NCBI GenBank assembly: GCA_017522515.1
Contig: JAFWZH010000060.1
Span: forward strand, 1 to 17,692
Source: Clostridia bacterium
GTDB lineage: Bacteria; Bacillota_A; Clostridia; UBA1212; UBA1255
DNA: 17,692 nucleotides
Direction of reading: 5' to 3'
The notes below the pieces were generated by a model. The model did not search any database, was not told where the DNA came from, and saw only the letters and a list, made by a program, of their open reading frames with translations. Positions 7,272 to 14,402 of the stretch are shown here, one piece after another. The translations under genes and the position numbers were made by a program. Each line of letters opens with the position of its first letter. Position 1 is the stretch's first letter.

Positions 7272-8939
7272 ATGAGAACAGACATAAAAGAATTGATACA
7301 ATTAATTTCTAAAGAACACGCAAATGAAGAACAAGAAAGAAGAGCTCTCAGAGAGTTGTATGATGAGTATTGCATTCCTTTTTACTTCACTGCATTGTGT
7401 TTTTTTAAAAATGAAAAAAAAGCTATCGAAGCAGCAACAGAGGCTTTTAGGAGAATAGAGTCCTCCGCTTATCGTTTTGAAGAAGAACTAAAAGCGGAAT
7501 ATTGGTTTTTTGATGTAATATATACGTTATGTGCCAATGCTGCAGAGACAGAAAAAGGACAAGATGCAGCAAGCATTCCGAATATTCCTAAGGAGCTGGC
7601 ACAGGCACCGGAAGTGTATATAAAAATATATTCTGAACTGGGAGTAGCGGAAATAGCGTCGTTAACCGGCAAAAAAAGGGCGGAAATTAACAAGATATTA
7701 AAAAACAAAGATGTTTATGACAATATAAAAGGAATTGCTCCTCAATATTGTCCTGATTATTGGGAAGAAATTACAGATCAGGATGTAACCGGCTTTGAGG
7801 AGTATTCTGAAGTTGAACGAATTAAAACAGTAAAAGAAAAACGTACTCAAAAACGTTCAGTAAACTTTAAACGCATTGTTGCCATTGTGCTGGTGGTTGC
7901 ATTTGTATGTTCGGCCATAACTGTGGGTATATTGCTTATTACAAAGAAATTTGGTAGTGATATAGATAAAAATGAAGCAAATGAGGACATAACACTGCAA
8001 TTTAATAACAGTATTGCTGTGGCAGAAATGGATGGTGCAATTTATTATTGCGCAGAGAATGCTATGTACAAATTTGATACAGCAACCAAGAAGAGTGTGA
8101 AAATCTCAGATGATTTTCCTAAAGAAATATTAAGTGACGGCACATTTATTTATTATAGAAATAATAAGGATGGTTATTTGTACAGAATTGACGGTGACGG
8201 TAAGAACAAAATATCGCTTTGCAATGTTCCCGGTGCCGCTATGGCACTGCATAACGGAAAGGTATACTTTTCTAACGGAGACGGAATATACTGTGTGCCC
8301 TCCGGCGGTGCGGACTTTTCAGAAGCTGAGTTACTACTGGATATTTCTACAGACGCAAACCTTTACTGCGTAGATACAGCTGTTCATTCTTCGGGAAATG
8401 TTTTTTTTGCTTCGGGAATAGGTCATGGAGTGCATCATATTACAGAGTTTAACGGAGAACCGTCAGTAGATGGATTTTTCAATGAAGAAGTTTATACATT
8501 AATAATAGATAGAGACAAGTTGTTTTTTGATTGCAAGGATGCTACCGGCAAAATATTATTATACTGTTTTAACATAGAAGATTATCTTAATGCAGAAAAA
8601 AATAAGAAAATTTTCCCTAAAGTAGTTTCTGATTCCGAAGGAAAGAACATTGAACTTGTTACAGGTGCTTTTGATGTAAGTGAGGGTAAAATATATTTTG
8701 TAGGAGAGGAAAATGATGTTTCTGTGCTTTACATGTTAGACGAAGAGAAAAAGTTGAGCAAGGTGACTGAAATTCCGTCGAATGAAGCCAATGCGAGGAA
8801 AAAATTGGTAATAAGTGATGTTCATGTGTTTGGCGAAAGAATTTATTATTTCTGTTCTGATGGTAAAGCAGGAGGAGATAGGGCATTTTTTGAATACAAT
8901 ATGAATACAAGTGAAACGAATAAAATATTTGAAAGTTGA
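7272..8939 (+). CDS. membrane protein: sigma-like domain plus beta-propeller
   Basis: A 555-residue protein of unusual build and unknown function. Residues about 23-97 resemble region 2 of ECF sigma factors (LYDEYCIPFYFTALCFF, an acidic helix with AFRRI, then a WFFDVIYTLCANAA helix); residues about 115-150 resemble a region 4 helix-turn-helix (ELGVAEIASLTGKKRAEINKIL). The usual acidic residues before the AFRRI helix are missing, so DNA or core-polymerase binding may be lost. A basic linker leads to one membrane helix (about 201-224), orienting the sigma-like part inside. Residues about 245-550 outside the cell hold about seven repeats of the type GxIYYxxxDGxLYRID, as in DUF5050-like beta-propellers. 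ATG 7272 has AAAGGGG 6 bases upstream. It sits between cls and a lipid kinase, suggesting an envelope or lipid sensing role (inference). Alternatives: an anti-sigma-like receptor, or a purely structural adaptor. Confidence 0.82.
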   Translation: MRTDIKELIQLISKEHANEEQERRALRELYDEYCIPFYFTALCFFKNEKKAIEAATEAFRRIESSAYRFEEELKAEYWFFDVIYTLCANAAETEKGQDAASIPNIPKELAQAPEVYIKIYSELGVAEIASLTGKKRAEINKILKNKDVYDNIKGIAPQYCPDYWEEITDQDVTGFEEYSEVERIKTVKEKRTQKRSVNFKRIVAIVLVVAFVCSAITVGILLITKKFGSDIDKNEANEDITLQFNNSIAVAEMDGAIYYCAENAMYKFDTATKKSVKISDDFPKEILSDGTFIYYRNNKDGYLYRIDGDGKNKISLCNVPGAAMALHNGKVYFSNGDGIYCVPSGGADFSEAELLLDISTDANLYCVDTAVHSSGNVFFASGIGHGVHHITEFNGEPSVDGFFNEEVYTLIIDRDKLFFDCKDATGKILLYCFNIEDYLNAEKNKKIFPKVVSDSEGKNIELVTGAFDVSEGKIYFVGEENDVSVLYMLDEEKKLSKVTEIPSNEANARKKLVISDVHVFGERIYYFCSDGKAGGDRAFFEYNMNTSETNKIFES

Positions 8940-8950
8940 GGGTTTTTGAA

Positions 8951-9919
8951 GTGAAAGGATTATTTATTATTAATCCATCTTCGGGAAAGCAAATAAATCA
9001 AGGGAAGGCAATACAAACTATTACAGAGCTGTTGAGGGATGGAGTAATTGATGAGGCTACTGTTTTTTACACAAAGGCTAAGGATGATGCAAAAAACAGA
9101 ACTATTCAGGCAAGTAAAGAGGATTACGACTTTGTTGTAGCTGTCGGAGGAGATGGAACTGTCAATGAGGTTGTAGCAGGGCTTTACATAACAGGAAGCA
9201 AAATGCCAATGGCAATAATGCCTTCGGGAACAACAAATGATTTTGCTACTTCTGTAGGAATTGCTCCGACAGTTATTGGTTTATATTATCTCATTAAGGA
9301 TTTTAATGTGGTGCCTACTGACATAGGTTGTTTTAATGAAAAAGATTATTTTTTGAATGTTGCCGCAGGCGGAATTTTGTCTGAGGTGGCACATAACGTA
9401 AGCATTGAATCAAAAACAATGTTGGGGAAAACGGCTTATATTACCAGCGGAATGAAAACCATAGCAGAAAAAGGATTTAAAACAACGCGTTTGCTTTTTG
9501 AAATAGACGGAGTTAAAGAAGAAATCGATGTGTATTTCTTTATTTTGGCAAATTCAAAAAGTGTGGGAGGTTTTTCAAAAATATGTGCAGATGCAAAAAT
9601 CAATGATGGTTATATGGATTTGTGCATTATCAAATCTCTTGACATATTAAATGCAGTGCCGGTCTTTACGTCGATACTTGATGGTTCTCACAAGAATAAT
9701 AAAAATGTAGAATATCGTCAGGTCAGAGATGTCAGAATTTCCGCTATCGATGAAAATACCGTTTTTCACCTTGATTGCGACGGAGAATATGCAGGGGAAC
9801 TTCCGATGCATGTAGAAGTTTTGCGAGGAGGAGTAAATTTGCTTTTGCCCACTGAAAGTCGCAAAACAAAAAACATTGTTGCACAGCAAGATGAACCAAC
9901 TACATTAATAAAAGACTAA
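8951..9919 (+). CDS. diacylglycerol kinase family lipid kinase
   Basis: A 322-residue protein of the DagK/YegS/BmrU lipid kinase family, which phosphorylates diacylglycerol or a related lipid with ATP to return it to phospholipid synthesis. It has the nucleotide-binding motif GGDGTVNEV (66-74), PSGTTNDFA (91-99), and the C-terminal beta-sandwich with a DLCII strand and FHLDCDGE near 272-279, the residues that mark the catalytic fold. I choose GTG 8951: it gives MKGLFIINPSSGK, the normal family start, with GAGGG (8938-8942) 8 bases upstream. A TTG at 8936 in the same frame overlaps the previous stop and is a weaker option. With cls upstream it completes a lipid-metabolism group. Substrate (diacylglycerol or another lipid) cannot be decided. 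Its stop codon overlaps that of the convergent metallophosphoesterase gene. Confidence 0.92.
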   Translation: MKGLFIINPSSGKQINQGKAIQTITELLRDGVIDEATVFYTKAKDDAKNRTIQASKEDYDFVVAVGGDGTVNEVVAGLYITGSKMPMAIMPSGTTNDFATSVGIAPTVIGLYYLIKDFNVVPTDIGCFNEKDYFLNVAAGGILSEVAHNVSIESKTMLGKTAYITSGMKTIAEKGFKTTRLLFEIDGVKEEIDVYFFILANSKSVGGFSKICADAKINDGYMDLCIIKSLDILNAVPVFTSILDGSHKNNKNVEYRQVRDVRISAIDENTVFHLDCDGEYAGELPMHVEVLRGGVNLLLPTESRKTKNIVAQQDEPTTLIKD

Positions 9920-9945
9920 TCGGCAACTTTGATTAGTTGATTTCT
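9911..9945. terminator. possible bidirectional terminator across two stops
   Basis: ACTAATC (9915-9921) pairs with GATTAGT (9931-9937) around a 9-base loop. On the plus strand TGATTTCTT follows; on the minus strand CTTTTATTAAT follows. The stem covers the overlapping stop codons of the lipid kinase and the metallophosphoesterase. The stem is short and AT-rich, so this is plausible rather than strong. Confidence 0.4.
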
Positions 9946-10674
9946 TGTATAATCGCAAGAAACAAGAGAATATTTTGTGCCGTTTTCCTTTAATATAATA
10001 TTTGTGCGGCGTGCTTCCTTTATATCGCCGGAGGAAAAACCGTGAATATGACCGTAATAACAGTGAAGTGCTCCTGAACTTTCTATATGTTGAGTAAAAA
10101 GAGTATCCTTTTGCTGATTAAAAGGTGGATAATGCATAAAAACATACAAATTACCTCTGTCTGACGTAGAAATATTTTCTAAAAGGACGGAGGCTTTTTT
10201 TAAGGAAGAGGCAAGCCGACCTGCCTCGCGAAGATATATTTTATTATCCTCAGAGGGCTTATATTCATTGTCACCGGGACAAAGCCAACCACGTGTGCCT
10301 GCGATAACATGTTTTTTGCCATTGGAAGGCAATAATAAACTATCATTGTACATGAAAAAAATGGAATTCAAATCGTTTGCATTTTTCAATTCTTCCATTT
10401 TTTTTGCAGTAGCCCACCAAAGGTCGTGGTTACCTTTAAGTAATATTTTTTTGCCTGGCAGACGATGAATAAACAGTAAATCTTCTGCTGCGTCTTCTGT
10501 ACGAAGGGCCCAAGAATGATCTCCGGGAAGAACCACAAAGTCATTTTCTTTAACGGTTGCAAGCCAATTTTCTTTTATATGTTTTTCATGATTCTGCCAA
10601 GCTCCGCCGAAAACGTTCATAGGTTTATCGGAAGAAAAAGAAAGATGTAAATCTGAAATTGTATATATAGCCAT
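9916..10674 (-). CDS. metallophosphoesterase (calcineurin-like)
   Basis: A 252-residue cytoplasmic phosphoesterase of the two-metal calcineurin-like superfamily. All signature residues are present in order: Asp8-x-His10 (SDLHLS), Gly51-Asp52-His53 (GDHSWA), Gly81-Asn-His-Asp84 (GNHDLWW), His181 (MHYPPF) and His209-x-His211 (GHIHG). No signal peptide or membrane helix, so the substrate is inside the cell. The ATG at 10674 overlaps the uvrC stop (TAATG) and its ribosome binding site AAAGGAGG lies in the last codons of uvrC, so translation is coupled to uvrC. The whole set MAIYTISDLHLS...GNHDLWW...GHIHG is typical of a Firmicute group annotated only as metallophosphoesterase. Substrate (nucleotide, lipid or nucleic acid) is unknown; coupling to uvrC is compatible with a nucleic-acid role but does not prove it. 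Confidence 0.92.
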   Translation of the reverse strand: MAIYTISDLHLSFSSDKPMNVFGGAWQNHEKHIKENWLATVKENDFVVLPGDHSWALRTEDAAEDLLFIHRLPGKKILLKGNHDLWWATAKKMEELKNANDLNSIFFMYNDSLLLPSNGKKHVIAGTRGWLCPGDNEYKPSEDNKIYLREAGRLASSLKKASVLLENISTSDRGNLYVFMHYPPFNQQKDTLFTQHIESSGALHCYYGHIHGFSSGDIKEARRTNIILKENGTKYSLVSCDYTRNQLIKVAD

Positions 10675-12569
10675 TATTTATCCTCCTTTGACTTGTGGAA
10701 ATGTTCATAAATGTTCTTCGCATTAATTTTGTTTATGCCTTTAATTGCTAATAAATCATTCTCAGTAGCATTGCGAATGGCCGATAATGAGCCAAAATGT
10801 TTAAGCAAAGTAAATTTTTTCTTCTCTCCTATAGACGGAATGTTGTCTAACTCTGACAGTCGGTATCGTTTCTTTGTCATATTGCGATTGTGAGTTATAG
10901 CAAATCTATGAGCTTCGTTTTGAATTGCACTGATGAATCGCCAAAGTTCTATATGTTCTTTTAAAACAAATTCTTTATAGTTGTTTCTGTTATCGATAAC
11001 AGAGGCGCTTCCTTCGGTAAAACTTCCAATAAGAGAACGAGTTCTGTGTTTGTCGTCTTTAACCATACCATAAACGGGTAAATAAATTCCTTTTTCATGT
11101 AAAACCGCCTCCGCAGCAGCTACCTGACCTGCACCGCCATCTACTAAAATTAAATCCGGAAGAGTTGAAAAACCTGCTCTTTCTTCGCTGTATGCAGATA
11201 ACCTTCTGCGAAGAACTTCTTGCATTGAACCTACGTCGTTGCGTTGTTGCACTTCTTTCATGTTGTACTTTTTATAGCCTTTTTTATACGGAATGCCATC
11301 TATAAAAATTACCATAGACGCATTAATTTCACTGTCGCCGGTATTGGATATGTCATAAGCCTCAATTCTTTGCGGCAGTTTATCAAGATTAAGTATTTGT
11401 TGCAATATTTCTAAAGCTTTGCGTGTTTGTCCGTTTTCTGTGAAGGAAGCAGTTTTGTTTGCAAGAGCAATACCGGCATTCATTTTTACCATTTTTACCA
11501 AGTTTTTCTTGTTTCCTCGCTGAGGTGTTACTATTTCACATTTGGCACCTCGTATTTCTGTAAGCCATTGTTGTAAAAAACTCCTGTCCTCTTGTTCTTC
11601 GGGAGTTACTGCTTCGCACTCAACATAAATTTTCGGGGGAATTACAAAGTTTTCTCCATAGAATTGTTTTATAAAAGAAGTCATAATAATCTCGTCATTA
11701 TCTGTGCCGGCTCCTTCAAAAATAAAAAATTCGCGGCCTACAACATTGCCGTTGCGAACAAAAAACACTTGTAAACAAGCGTCCACATTGTTTTTTTCTA
11801 TTGCGGCAACATCAAAATTATCCTCTGAAACAGATACAATCTTTTGCTTTTCTGATAGTTGCTCTAAGGCTTTAAGTTTTTCTCTGTATATTGCTGCTTG
11901 CTCGAAATTAAGCAATTCTGCTTCTGAAAGCATTTTGTGATGAAGTTTTTTTGATAGGTTGTCAAAATGACCTCCAAGAAAGGAAATAACGTCCTCAGTC
12001 ATGGCAGAGTATTCCGCAGGAGAGATTTTACCGCAGCAAGGAGCTTTGCACAAACCAATATGATAGTTTAGACATGGCCTGTCGTTTGTATCTGCTTGAA
12101 TGTTTTTTTTGCAAGGTCTCAGGGGGATTATGCTCTTTATTGCGTCAAGAGTTGTGTTTACTGCCCAAGTACTGTGGTAAGGACCGAAATATTTTGCGCC
12201 GTCTTTTTGTACGTTTCTTGCAAGTACAACACGAGGAAAGGTCTCGTTTGAAGTTACTTTTATATAAGGGAAACCCTTATCATCCTTGAGAAGCACATTG
12301 TATTTAGGTTTGTGCTTCTTAATAAGGTTGTTTTCAAGCAAAAGAGCTTCGTATTCGCTGTCGCAAACGATGTATTCAAAATGGTCTATTTGTGAAATCA
12401 TAACAGTAATTCTGTTACTGTGAGGAATATTCTGGAAATATGAGCGCACGCGATTTTTAAGAACGCGTGCTTTCCCTACGTAAAGAACGGTGTTCTCACT
12501 GTTTCTCATAATATAGACACCCGGTTTTTCCGGGAGTTTTTTTAAATCCTCTTGAATTATGTTGTTCAT
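10674..12569 (-). CDS. uvrC: excinuclease ABC subunit C
   Basis: UvrC makes both incisions in nucleotide excision repair after UvrA-UvrB mark the damage. The 631-residue protein has the full domain set: GIY-YIG nuclease for the 3' cut (residues about 12-95; GVYIM, LYVGKA, Arg40, Glu76), a four-cysteine set Cys153/166/174/178 that matches the iron-sulphur cysteines reported for E. coli UvrC, a UVR helix pair for UvrB binding (about 203-240), the RNase H-like domain for the 5' cut (AYDISNTG with catalytic Asp, then LILVDGGAGQ), and a C-terminal helix-hairpin-helix pair (IPSIGEKKKFTLL and IKGINKINAKNIY). ATG at 12569 has AAAGG upstream on the minus strand. It heads a two-gene unit with a metallophosphoesterase. 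Slightly longer than the common ~600 residues, otherwise ordinary. Confidence 0.97.
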   Translation of the reverse strand: MNNIIQEDLKKLPEKPGVYIMRNSENTVLYVGKARVLKNRVRSYFQNIPHSNRITVMISQIDHFEYIVCDSEYEALLLENNLIKKHKPKYNVLLKDDKGFPYIKVTSNETFPRVVLARNVQKDGAKYFGPYHSTWAVNTTLDAIKSIIPLRPCKKNIQADTNDRPCLNYHIGLCKAPCCGKISPAEYSAMTEDVISFLGGHFDNLSKKLHHKMLSEAELLNFEQAAIYREKLKALEQLSEKQKIVSVSEDNFDVAAIEKNNVDACLQVFFVRNGNVVGREFFIFEGAGTDNDEIIMTSFIKQFYGENFVIPPKIYVECEAVTPEEQEDRSFLQQWLTEIRGAKCEIVTPQRGNKKNLVKMVKMNAGIALANKTASFTENGQTRKALEILQQILNLDKLPQRIEAYDISNTGDSEINASMVIFIDGIPYKKGYKKYNMKEVQQRNDVGSMQEVLRRRLSAYSEERAGFSTLPDLILVDGGAGQVAAAEAVLHEKGIYLPVYGMVKDDKHRTRSLIGSFTEGSASVIDNRNNYKEFVLKEHIELWRFISAIQNEAHRFAITHNRNMTKKRYRLSELDNIPSIGEKKKFTLLKHFGSLSAIRNATENDLLAIKGINKINAKNIYEHFHKSKEDK

Positions 12570-12605
12570 AAAATTTTGACCTTTTAATTAATTTTTATCT
12601 CAAAC

Positions 12606-12634
12606 AGTATAACACATATTGACTTTAGAGGCAA
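12606..12634 (-). promoter_or_regulatory. promoter of uvrC
   Basis: On the minus strand, TTGCCT (-35, 12634-12629) and TATACT (-10, 12611-12606) are 17 bases apart, with TG one base before the -10 (extended -10, TGTTATACT). Transcription would start near 12599, about 30 bases before the uvrC ATG. It interleaves with the plus-strand promoter at 12619-12647. No LexA-type operator was recognised. Confidence 0.65.
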
Positions 12635-12647
12635 AATCGTGAATAAT
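12619..12647 (+). promoter_or_regulatory. promoter of the glycosidase-NfeD-paraslipin cluster
   Basis: TTGACT (-35, 12619-12624) and AATAAT (-10, 12642-12647) are separated by 17 bases; transcription would start near 12654 and the AGAAGGAG ribosome binding site is at 12665-12672. It overlaps the divergent uvrC promoter, the two -35 elements lying within the same 16 bases. Confidence 0.6.
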
Positions 12648-12682
12648 AAAAGTACTATATTTTTAGAAGGAGCAGTGAATTT

Positions 12683-13921
12683 ATGAGAAGAATAAAAATC
12701 ACAGCACTTATTATGGCTTTGTGTATTTCTTTATCTATTGCAGTGTCTTGTAAAGATGAGAATAAAGGAGAGGACTTGAGTTCTCCTGCAAAAATCAGAC
12801 AAAATTATATTGACCATTTAAATGAAAAGTATGCAGATTATACAGAGGTTGCATACGGTCTTGATATCACAAAGAAAACGGACATTGTCTCCATTTGCTA
12901 TTCTACATGGTTCAATGTTGTTTTGGGTAATAATAAAAACCCCCCAAATATTACGGAGATCTTAGAAAAAGGTGAAAAGACCGGCAGATATAATTGGGGA
13001 GGAGAGAATGCTTTCCATTACTGGGCAGAGCCGGCTTTAGGTTATTATAAGAGTGACGACGTTGATGTTATACGTACTCATATGACACAGCTTGCTGATG
13101 CCGGAGTTGACTTTATTATTATAGACAACACCAATATGGATAAGACGAGAACAAAGAACGGAGAATGGAGAAAGTACGTTACTTTGCCTTGTGAGGCTAT
13201 TCTTAATACAATAGTAGAGATGAGAGGCGAGGGTCTTAAAACTCCATATGTTGTATTTTGGAGTGGTTCTTGGTCCGGTACAGACTGGGCGGTTGTAGAT
13301 AAAACGTATGATGATTTTCATGCAGAAGAAAAATGGAAGGATTGCTTCGTTTACTGGGATGGTAAACCGCTTACTTTGGTAACGAGTATGCCTTCTTCTA
13401 AGCCAAATAAAGAAGTTACAGTACGTGAATTATTTGGACTTGATTCGGATTTGGGACCGGACAGATGGAGTTTTCTGCAACATGTCAATGAAGCAAACCC
13501 TGATAAAGACGGATATACAGAACAGATGTGTATTTGTACTGCGGCTCAAAGATCGTATATGTCTAAAAAATCTGCACAAGGCAGAGAACACGGCATATTT
13601 ATGTATACACAGTGGTACAATGCATTCCAGTACAGACCAAAGGTTGTTACGATCACATGGTGGAATGAATGGGCTGCTCAGCGTAAAGTTTTAGACGGAG
13701 AATCTCACTTTACAGATAACTATAATCAAGAATACAGTCGTGATATTGAGCCGATGAAGGGCGGTCATGGAGATCTGTATTATCAGTGGACTAAAACTTA
13801 CATTAGTGCATATAAGAATTTAGAGGAATGTCCTGTTCTTGTAGATGAAGGTTTTGTGGATCAAGCAAAAGACGAGGCTTTGAGAAACTATGCAACATTA
13901 CAGGAAAAGGAGCAAAAATAA
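12683..13921 (+). CDS. lipoprotein, GH71/GH99-like glycosidase candidate
   Basis: A 412-residue probable surface lipoprotein. A basic start and hydrophobic core (residues 1-20) end in AVSC with lipidation Cys23, a slight variant of the usual lipobox. Residues about 65-150 include an aromatic barrel strand and the pattern VIRTHMTQLADAGVDFIIID, and the C-terminal part has VTITWWNEWAAQR (about 322-334), then NQEYSRDIEPMKGGHGDLYY (348-367). This order, a GVDF-type strand and a late NEW strand, resembles the GH71/GH99-type alpha-glycosidase folds, where acidic residues act on alpha-linked glycans; here Asp148 or Asp150-region and Glu329 are candidates (inference). It may bind or cut host or wall glycans outside the cell. 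ATG 12683 has AGAAGGAG 10 bases upstream. It leads the cluster with NfeD, paraslipin and a second glycan-type protein. The enzymatic class is uncertain. Confidence 0.75.
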   Translation: MRRIKITALIMALCISLSIAVSCKDENKGEDLSSPAKIRQNYIDHLNEKYADYTEVAYGLDITKKTDIVSICYSTWFNVVLGNNKNPPNITEILEKGEKTGRYNWGGENAFHYWAEPALGYYKSDDVDVIRTHMTQLADAGVDFIIIDNTNMDKTRTKNGEWRKYVTLPCEAILNTIVEMRGEGLKTPYVVFWSGSWSGTDWAVVDKTYDDFHAEEKWKDCFVYWDGKPLTLVTSMPSSKPNKEVTVRELFGLDSDLGPDRWSFLQHVNEANPDKDGYTEQMCICTAAQRSYMSKKSAQGREHGIFMYTQWYNAFQYRPKVVTITWWNEWAAQRKVLDGESHFTDNYNQEYSRDIEPMKGGHGDLYYQWTKTYISAYKNLEECPVLVDEGFVDQAKDEALRNYATLQEKEQK

Positions 13922-13944
13922 AAAGACATTGAGAGGATTTTACC

Positions 13945-14385
13945 GTGGAGATTATAACAGATAATTTTTGGATTGTTTGGCTTGCAGTTGCCGGGATAAT
14001 GCTTGTTATTGAAATGAATACTACTGCTCTTGTATCAATTTGGTTTGTTATGGGGGCAGTTGCCAGCGCGGTGGTTTCATTCTTTTTAAAAAACATACCT
14101 GTGCAGATAATTGTTTTTCTTGGTATATCTTTTTTCTGCTTATTCTTATTCAGATTGCTTTACAAAGAAAAAATTATGACTAAGAAAGGGGAAGAGGCGG
14201 AATACTCTCCTGTAGGGAAGAATGCAATTGTAGTAGAAGCAGTTTCTTCTGTCGGAGGCAAAGTTCGTCTTGATGATGTGTATTGGAAAGCTGTATGCGA
14301 GGAAGATACAGAGATTTCCGTAGATACTGTGGTGGTTGTTGTTGCCTCAGAAGGCACAACTTTAAAAGTGAAATTATTAAATTAA
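13945..14385 (+). CDS. NfeD-family membrane protein
   Basis: A 146-residue short-form NfeD protein. Three hydrophobic helices (about 8-24, 28-48 and 52-73) are followed by a charged linker and a C-terminal OB-fold domain (about 86-146) with the family pattern VRLDDVYWKAV...VDTVVVVVASEGTTLKV. Short NfeD proteins sit in the membrane beside SPFH/stomatin-type proteins and are thought to help build functional membrane microdomains (established association, precise activity unknown). The start is GTG 13945, 8 bases after GAGAGG. The paraslipin gene follows 17 bases after its stop, the classical NfeD-SPFH pair. The protease domain of long NfeD is absent, as usual for the short type. The glycine usual in the W-motif (GxxWxA) is Asp here. 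Confidence 0.88.
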   Translation: MEIITDNFWIVWLAVAGIMLVIEMNTTALVSIWFVMGAVASAVVSFFLKNIPVQIIVFLGISFFCLFLFRLLYKEKIMTKKGEEAEYSPVGKNAIVVEAVSSVGGKVRLDDVYWKAVCEEDTEISVDTVVVVVASEGTTLKVKLLN

Positions 14386-14402
14386 GTGAGGAGAAAACTA
14401 TT

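Noticed and set aside
14283..14402. Upstream extension of the paraslipin frame
   Set aside because: It overlaps nfeD in another frame; ATG 14403 has a strong ribosome binding site and gives the normal SPFH start.
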